Below, piece by piece: positions 56,996-64,000 of a stretch of DNA of 64,000 bases. The DNA comes from Lathyrus oleraceus (Eukaryota > Streptophyta > Magnoliopsida > Fabales > Fabaceae), in the NCBI RefSeq assembly GCF_024323335.1, contig NC_066581.1, positions 295,378,536 to 295,442,535 of the forward strand, in the 5' to 3' direction. Numbering within the stretch: position 1 is the stretch's first letter; each line of letters opens with the position of its first letter. Under the pieces are notes generated by a model. That model saw only the letters and a list, made by a program, of their open reading frames with translations. It was not told the origin of the DNA and ran no database searches. Made by a program: the position numbers and the translations under genes.

Positions 56996-58110
56996 TTGAT
57001 ACACCTAAAGTATATGGCCATACCGAAGTAATTTAAAATATTATTATCCCCACAAGGACCAATTCCTAAGTAGTGAACTCTACTTTTTATCAGTGTTTAG
57101 CTAAAGCAGTCGAAATTTAGTTTCGGAAAATGGTTTCAGCTAAGTGATAATATGCTTAAAACATGACCTAAGGTACATTAATTCTACCTCAGGTAGAACC
57201 ACGTAAACTCCTTAATTCAATACCAGAAACAAGTAAATTATAGAAAAATAGAAAAATTTGGACAATACCCACTTTCTTCAGCATGTTGTCCTGTCTTAAT
57301 GAAATAACCTACCCACTTTTGTTGGCGTAACTTACTTGCTTAAGATCAATTTTTGTACAACTATTATAGTAAAGTTTTCTGAAATGATTTTTGAGATACT
57401 TTCGTCACTTCAAATTCAGTTGTATAGAATTTGCATTCAGGTATCGATTCACACTCTTTCAACGTATGAATGATATCTAAAACTCTACTTTCGTAGAAAC
57501 ATCAAAGTAAAAAACTCGAATTCCAAAAATAAATTAGGCTTGTTTCTCGTATCAAAATTATAGAGAGTTTATATCAAAATTATAGAGTTTACATGAGGTA
57601 TTTCAGAAAACAATTCTCATGACACTTAGTCCCTAAGAGACTACTCAGACATAATGATCATTAAAGAGGAACAAACATAAATAACATAAATAACATAAAT
57701 AACATACATAATGACAACAATAATAATAATGGTAGAGAAATTTCGAACTAGAATGATAGCAAGAAATGACTTTGAATTAAATCCTTCGATGGAGTCTTTG
57801 AATAATACATCAACAAAAAGCAACATGCAGGAAACAAAGTACAAAATTTATAAAGCTGAATTCTAGAGATAATGTTTGTGTGTGTGTTTCTCTCTAAATA
57901 ATAAGCTTTTATAGTTCCTCTATCATCATTACAACCTCCATTTCGTGTTATTGGAATTTAAGAAGCATTTTCTATGCATTTGAATAGTTGGAATGGGATG
58001 AGGCGACAAAACGTTTCAGGATCTCAAAATTCGTAGCCAACTTCTAGGGCTGATATGGCCCGTAGCAGAGGCTACGACCAGACCGTATAGGCTCCTGCTT
58101 TTTGCATGAA
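56996..58110 (-). repeat. 5' LTR region of minus-strand Athila-type element
   Basis: On the minus strand it ends ...GTGTATCA beside the primer site. It contains a TATA-like ACTATAAAAGC (about 57904-57914). The outer limit is approximate. Confidence 0.5.
57676..57710. repeat. 9-bp tandem repeat (CATAAATAA)n
   Basis: CATAAATAA repeats about 3.5 times, followed by an AAT-rich run (57718-57730). Confidence 0.85.
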
Positions 58111-58124
58111 GGGGGATGCTGGTG

Positions 58125-58775
58125 GCTAGGGTGGAAATAACTTGAGTCGAGCTAGGCTTTCCTAAGCCTGAGTCTGACCTGCTAAAAAATTCAAAGCATA
58201 AGTCTGATCTATAGCCTATCATAGGTCCGAACTTGACCTTTATGAAGGTCTGATTGACCTATTAGTCTACTTAAAAGCCTATTTCATTTGAACATTTGTA
58301 AATAAATAATTAAACTAATATTTAAATAAACTAACAAATTAAAAGATCAAAAATACTAAATATTTTCTTTCATTGACTTATTCGAGTTTAACTGGTAGCA
58401 TAAGTTTTGTGATACTATTTGTTTGAGAGAGCCTATTAAAATACTTATGACATTGTTCATAAGATTTTTTAAGTTTATTTGTATAATTTTTTCAAGATAA
58501 CTTAGCTTTATTTTTTATATTTAAATTTAAAATACAAAATATAATATTAAAATACCAAATTTATTCATATTTTTTAAATAGACCAACATGATAGATTTAA
58601 AAGGCTTTTTATATAGCCATGTGGACTAGCCTCTTTAGTTAAATAGACTTATAAAAAGTCAAAGTTTTTTTATTTCAAAAAAAACATGATGTGACCTAAA
58701 CATGTATAAACTAAGCCGTAGGCCCCTATTAATCGGTGCTAGAGCCGGACCATAAAGACGGCTGGTTTTTGTATG
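58125..58775. repeat. Candidate non-autonomous DNA element rich in AGGCY words
   Basis: It begins CTAGGGTGGAAATAAC. Left (GAGCTAGGC, AAGGTCTGATTGACC) and right (AGGCTTTTTATATAGCC, AAGCCGTAGGCCCC) parts look like the inverted subterminal style of plant hAT-type short elements. TIRs and target duplication are not clear. Confidence 0.3.
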
Positions 58776-59747
58776 GCAAACTTTTTTCTTGCTATTTTGT
58801 ATCTTTGACCTCTATTGACTTTTACTTTGTCTCAAATGGTCCTTTTTTTGTAAAAAAAAAAAAAAAAACTAAGATAACACACAAACACAAATAAAAATAG
58901 CAAAAACAAGGATTAAAAGAACAAGATATAAACTTAAAGCCTCTTTAAAATAGTCCACAAAGCCACTTATCAGTTAGATGGTTATAATTTCAATTTTGTT
59001 TGAATAAATGTTGGGATGTAATGAAGGATGATTTTATCCTTGAATTTCATTCAAATGTTGTGTTTCAAAAAGCATTAACTTCCTTTCTTGTGTTGATTCA
59101 TAAAACTCAACACTCTTAAGAACTCAATTCATATAATCATATTTGTCTTATTGGTAGTTTGTACAAAATTGTAGCCATGATGGCAACAATACTTAAGAAT
59201 TAAGAAGGCTATGGTAAGTTAATATCAAGCTGTCAAACAACCTTTTTTTTTTCTTCAAATAGGCAAATATTAGATGCAATGGTGGTGGTGAACGAGATTA
59301 TTGAGTTGGCAAATCGAAGGAAAGATAATTGCTTACTTTTAAAAGATTTTAAAAAAAAGCATATGATTGTGGGATGGGTGATATCTAATGTATATGATGA
59401 TGGCAGAATGGGCTTTGAAAATATGAAAATAAAAGGATTAAATGGATGAGAGTTTGAAGTTTTTCTTGCCACATGTCAGTGCTTTTAAATAGCAGCCCCA
59501 CTAGTGAATTTAAAGTTGTTTGTGGTCTGTGTTAGGGTCATCCAATGGCGCCTTTTATGTTCTTAAATGTTGTGTAAGGATTGTCCAAATTAGATACATT
59601 AAGGGGTTTCAATTCAAGTAACATATGTACTCTATTAAGTCATGGAATCAAAGGATTTATCCTTGTCCTTGGATAAAGCTATTCTCACCAACCATGCTCT
59701 TTGGAGAACTTGATGGTTCAGCATGAACATACTGTTTGTACCTACAG
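58776..59747. other. Intergenic, no gene seen
   Basis: AT-rich with a poly(A) run (58853-58867). Nothing recognised on either strand. Confidence 0.4.
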
Positions 59748-59996
59748 GAAATAAGTGAACCGAACCACATTAGTGTTCTTGACTATAGAAATATTTTAAG
59801 ACGTCTTCGTCCTCTGCAACTAATGATTGGCCTTTGTTTTATAAGACATGCCTTTAACTGCAGAGGGCTTAGACCTGAAGAGTATCCAAGTTGTTTTAAA
59901 CTGTGGGATAGTATTAATTTGAATCAAACATGTTTAAATTTCCAATGGCCTCGTTTTACATCTTTCTATGAATATGATGATATGAAAGAAGATTGA
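59748..59996 (+). CDS. Unrecognised terminal exon or captured gene fragment
   Basis: An acceptor-like CCTACAG ends at 59747. The frame runs 82 codons to TGA at 59994-59996: EISEPNHISVLDYRNILRRL, RPLQLMIGLCFIRHAFNCRG, LRPEEYPSCFKLWDSI and an acidic end YEYDDMKED. Codon use and amino-acid composition look like real plant protein, with no low-complexity sequence. It does not match any retrotransposon domain I know. No clear upstream exon was found, although 59660-59735 reads openly in one frame. It could be the last exon of a gene lost to repeats, or a transduplicated piece. Function unknown. Confidence 0.4.
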   Translation, partial: EISEPNHISVLDYRNILRRLRPLQLMIGLCFIRHAFNCRGLRPEEYPSCFKLWDSINLNQTCLNFQWPRFTSFYEYDDMKED

Positions 59997-60103
59997 TTTG
60001 GAATACCCTATTTGTAAGAAAGGTTCAGGTTGGCAATCCATGGGATCAAATTGTTTTATTTATTGGTACTGAAGGCTGCGGTATCTAAATTGGTTTTTAA
60101 AGA

Positions 60104-60104
<1 letters not shown>

Positions 60105-60153
<49 letters not shown>
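60105..60153. repeat. (AT)n microsatellite
   Basis: About 24 AT dinucleotides without interruption. Confidence 0.95.
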
Positions 60154-60157
<4 letters not shown>

Positions 60158-60269
60158 TACCTTTGTCAAATAACTTATTTATTAGATTATCTCGTCTCTT
60201 TTTAATCCTTTCTATTTACTCCAATAAATTTTTATTTTTCAATTTTAAGTAAAGAAATAATATATTTGG

Positions 60270-60720
60270 AGGTAGAGATGATTTGGCCTAACCAAATCTT
60301 GATAAGAAAAATAAGAGGTTACACTCGTCTTGTTCATGATTTTCCATGAGACGCATGTATTCTTCTTCCTTGTTAGAGGATTCCATAACATTGACATCCC
60401 AAGATATGTAAGCTCTCTTAACTTCTTTTTGCGGTTTCTTAAATTTTCTCTGATTTTTAGGGTAGTTTAGTCTTATGTTCCCTTCCTTTCTGCATTGGTG
60501 ACATATGGAAACAAAAGAGTATTTTTCTTCACTTTACTCTTGGAAACTTGAAATTGTTTTCTTCGTGCCTCAGAAAATCCTTGAATTTTTGAAATACGAG
60601 TTTCATGTATTTTTTAATGTCACTTTGATAGTCTCCAACTTTTGATTCTATATCTTTGATGTTAGTTTCATTTAGTGAAATACTTTTTCTCTTCTTATCA
60701 CTTTCTTCTCCATCTCATGT
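60270..60720 (-). pseudogene. Copia gag relic (zinc knuckle region)
   Basis: The minus strand reads CHQCRKEGNIRLNYPKNQRK, then KKPQKEVKRAYISWDVNVME and EEYMRLMENHEQDE. This is a degenerate copia Gag knuckle (the His and last Cys are replaced by Asn and Tyr) followed by the acidic tail of Maximus/SIRE-type Gag. Preceding codons are poorly readable. Confidence 0.6.
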
Positions 60721-60734
60721 TTCTGTTATTGATC

Positions 60735-60768
60735 AGAGAGAGAGAGAGAGAGATAAATAGATAGATAA

Positions 60769-60821
<53 letters not shown>
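60735..60821. repeat. Compound (GA)n-(GATA)n-(GA)n microsatellite
   Basis: A GA run, then GATA/AATA tetranucleotides, then another GA run over about 87 bases. Confidence 0.95.
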
Positions 60822-60822
<1 letters not shown>

Positions 60823-61578
60823 TCCATGGTCGTTAAATTCCTAGACTCACAAATTGCGATCACTTTAGGTTGCTAAATACGGTTTAAGCATCTAAGAATT
60901 TTTAAAAACAATTACTCATTTAAAAATATTTTCCCCAAAGTTCTCATATGACTCAAGATACGACTAAATTGTGTTTGCATCTGCTTTATGTTCTCTTTAG
61001 ATTTCTTTCTGAAAAGTACATACTCGTGATTAATATGCCCAACCTTTGTTTAGAAATTGACTTCAAGCCCAAGAGGAGGAGGGGAGGGGTTGGGGAGAAT
61101 TGTGGTATTTAAAAATTATGATTAATTTTATATTTTCGATTTAGACTGTCTTAATAGATTTGTTTGAGTGAATTGCAGTGGAAATAAGTAATGAAAGGTA
61201 AATAGAAAAAAAAATTAAAAGGATAGGGTTAGAGAGATTGCACCAGAGAATTGTCCACGTTTGGTCGAACGTTGACCTAGTCCAGTCCCCAAAAGATCTT
61301 CTAGAGATTTTCACTTTAAACTTGTGAGCTTTTATCAGTTATGCCCACAAACGTTTATACAAGCTGATCTTGAAATTTTTATAGGCTTATCCCCAACCAA
61401 AAATAACTTTTACCACATGTTAAGGTAGAACCTTTTTTTCGGTGAAGCTCAATAAATCACAATAGAGATTACCTTTGTCAAATAACTTATTTAAAGGTCA
61501 ATTTAAATAGTTGTTGTACGATTTGAAGAATAATTATCATTATCATTTTTTGAATTCAATTTTTCAAGCACATCCGCA
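60822..61578. other. Retroelement-derived intergenic sequence, no gene seen
   Basis: Stops in all frames. The text around 61240-61430 resembles minisatellite-type LTR wording (GTTTATACAAGCTGATCTTG). Confidence 0.35.
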
Positions 61579-61870
61579 TTATAATTTGACTTTTCGACAT
61601 TTAGTTTTAAATATTTTGTGTGTGGATCTTTTGAGGGTAATGAAACACATATTATAAGGATATATCTTTCTCTTTTTTACCGTTATAATTCCATTTATAA
61701 AAATACGAGGAAAGATGTTCTTGTTTACTTTCATGACTTTTTTTATGATAAAAAAGAACATAGCAATATGACCATATTCATTACAGTAATTGGATTTTAG
61801 ATTTTTGAGTTTAGATGTTGGTTGGACATTGAAAATAATGTCAAAGATTTTATTGTTGTTCTTAGGTCCA
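61579..61870 (-). pseudogene. Possible copia gag-pol spacer relic
   Basis: Minus-strand open reading includes GPKNNNKIFDIIFNV and a finger-like CNEYGHIAMFFF with missing ligands. It is probably part of the same copia relic as 60270-60720. It is cut at 61871 by an LTR. Weak evidence. Confidence 0.3.
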
Positions 61871-64000
61871 TGTAAGACCCCAATTTTGACCCTAAGATCC
61901 CTCATGCAATTTCACCATAAGCACTAGCATTAAGATCATACCTTGGCATCCTTCTTACCCCTCTCTCATTGAGTTTATTTTAGGAGGGATCACCAAACAC
62001 CATGTGATTGTATCATACTTGTATATTATAATTTTACTAACCAAAATACCAAAAATATGTCTTTGCATTTGCTTAACTCTTTTGTAGGTAGGGCATGATC
62101 ACATTGTTTTATCAAGTTCATATCTAGGGTTTAGGGCCCTCATGATAAAGAGCATAACCATGAATTTGATCCAAGAATGGATATAAGCATCATATATGAG
62201 TTCCATTGATTCCTACATGTTATGTTGATCAAGTATTCTTCAAGAGTTTGGAGGTGATTTTCCTTGGAAACCCTAGTTTGTCTGGGTATCTTGAGTAACT
62301 TCCCCAACAAGCCATCTCACCAATTGATCAAATTTCTCAAGGGACACATAAAAATTCATAACCTTATGCATATATGATCTACCATGAGCCTAGAAAGTCA
62401 ATAGAATTGAAGGTTAGCAAGTTGGTTGATGGTGGTTGGCCAGATGAATTCATCTGATCAAAACTAGGTCCCCCTAGGCCCTATCTCCTACAATTTTCAC
62501 CATATGAAAATTATTCTAAGATAAAAGTTACTTTAAATTACATTTCAAACAACTTTCATGTTGATACCTAGAGCTAGTTTTGCTTGGAAAATCATTTTCT
62601 ATGTTGAAACATTATAGGTCATTTTGTCTAAACCCTAATTTGAAAGTCAACTTCCCAAGGCCATAACTTGCTCAATTTTTGTGAGATGAAAAACTTCCAA
62701 GTTGCATAATCAAATTCAAGATATCTACTTAAGCTTTAATGTTTGGAGTGAGATCTAATTCAACTTTTATGAGCATATGATATGAGGATACATTATAGGT
62801 CACTTTTGACCTATACCATTAAACAAGTGAATTTTCCAAACTTCAAAAATGCATAACTCTATGATTCTAAGTCCAAATTAAATTAAATTTGTGACCATTT
62901 TGAAGGTATTTGAATGAGTTACAACTTTGATGAATTCACGTTTCTCATTTGAATCTCACATAAAAAGTTAAGCAAGGTGGAATATTGAGATATATGGCTT
63001 GACACTTAGAAAATTTTTCAACATGTTGAAATTTCCAAACTTCCACCTTCAAATTCACCATGATCCAAGCTCCAAATGAAAAAGTGTTCAACATAAAACT
63101 TGTTCTCCTTGATCCAAGCTTTTCAAAGAACCCAAGTTCATACATTTTGGATGAAGTTTGCTAGGGCTACACATGGCTTTAACAGAGCTGCACCATTGGA
63201 GGAAATCAAATGCCAAAAACTCCATTGCACTTTGCCTTGACATCCAATCTTGGTTTGAACTTCAGTACAGTTGCAATTGGATCAAAATGGATTGCTTCAT
63301 GGGCCTGTACACGCCCATGCAAGCTTGTGCATCACATTGCCAAATTTAACAAATTTTCAAGTGTGCAATTATCAATCCCAAATGCTATAAATACATGGCC
63401 TCTGAGCTCATTTCAAACACACCTTGCGCGCCAGCTTTGCCCCCCAATTGAAACCCTCTCATTCTAAACGAAAACTTGATAATTTTCAATCTGAAAATTG
63501 AGTTTCAATCTCAACTGTTTGGAGATTCAAGAACTCCAGGATCCAAAGCCTTGCACCATTGCTAATCACTCCCTGCAAGCTTCTCAAGTGTGACCAGATA
63601 GTGTTTGAAGCAAGCAACCTCAAGTTCTGCACAACATTGAAGGTAATATTCAGAAAACTTCATCTCTTTGATTCTCACTTAATTCTCATCAATTCTCTTG
63701 GATCTTTGGTTGTCTGAAGTCCTACCAATGTAGGCAAGAAGATTGAGTTGCTTAGAGGTCAAATCGAAGCAACTCAGTTGACACACCTCAAAATTCAACT
63801 CCTCATATCTTTCTATATATGTGGACTTAGTTAAAATTAAGGTCAGATTCGTGCTCTACGCTATTTTTTCTTTTAGATCATGTCCTCCTTTTTTATTTTG
63901 GTGATGGTTGAGGGTGGACCAGTCCGGTGAGGTCCACCGGAGAAGAAGACCGGAGCTCTGGCTCCGGCGGTGCATTGGCACGTCTCCCAGCCACATGATC
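61871..64000 (+). mobile_element. Ogre-like LTR, TGTAAGACCC type (runs out of window)
   Basis: Starts TGTAAGACCCCAATTTTGAC and follows the 49667 copy block by block: CATTATAGGTCATTTT near 62610 and 50410, and the TATA box TATAAATAC at 63386 (1515 bp from the start). No coding sequence. It continues past the window end. Confidence 0.6.
63386..63394 (+). promoter_or_regulatory. TATA box in Ogre-like LTR, second copy
   Basis: TATAAATAC, placed within five bases of the equivalent position in the other plus-strand copy. Confidence 0.55.

Noticed and set aside
57904..57914. Promoter of a host gene on the minus strand
   Set aside because: The TATA-like site lies in the 5' LTR of the Athila-type element whose gag follows on the same strand.
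60105..60821. CRISPR-like or regulatory array
   Set aside because: These are plain AT and GA/GATA microsatellites without spacers, in a plant nuclear context.

Overview
The window looks like a repeat-rich plant nuclear genome. Introns follow GT-AG with plant-type T/A-rich sequence. One host gene, a MADS-box gene, is clearly complete. Almost everything else is transposable elements, mostly broken and nested in each other. The LTR families (Athila/Cyclops-like, Maximus/SIRE-like, and very long Ogre-like LTRs opening TGTAAGACCC or TGTAGCACC) and the huge introns suggest a large-genome legume, for instance tribe Fabeae (Pisum, Vicia, Lens, Lathyrus). The tribe is an inference; the plant assignment is firm. 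I saw no tRNA, rRNA, CRISPR or microRNA gene, and no bacterial-type operon.

Layout. 1-5081: two minus-strand Ogre-like LTR pieces inserted into a decayed Athila-type element whose remaining plus-strand parts run to 9862 (integrase pieces, a later ORF with five stops, 3' LTR). 9868-13087: a minus-strand LTR with a 40-bp minisatellite, a copia RNase H relic, and AT-rich sequence. 13096-19463: a 6.4-kb element with hAT hallmarks (8-bp target duplication, 13-bp terminal inverted repeats) that carries spliced fragments of an ARGONAUTE gene, partly doubled in tandem. 19472-42531: promoter, 5' leader with an intron, and seven coding exons of a SOC1/AGL20-like MADS-box gene, 222 codons spread over 21.7 kb. 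Intron 1 holds an old minus-strand Ty1/copia element (23167-28050). Intron 2 holds a gypsy gag-protease relic, an RTE-type LINE fragment and a young plus-strand Ty1/copia element (36549-41026). 43320-53565: a nest in which a copia relic was hit by a Maximus/SIRE-like element, which was then hit by an Ogre-like LTR. 53580-64000: further LTRs, an Athila-like gag on the minus strand, copia gag relics, microsatellites, one unrecognised exon-like ORF (59748-59996), and another Ogre-like LTR leaving the window.

The most unusual object is the hAT-type element carrying PIWI-domain exons of an AGO5/AGO1-like gene. It sits about 1.4 kb upstream of the floral-integrator-type MADS gene on the same strand, and it has a nearly perfect 1.9-kb internal tandem duplication that begins exactly at its own terminal repeat.
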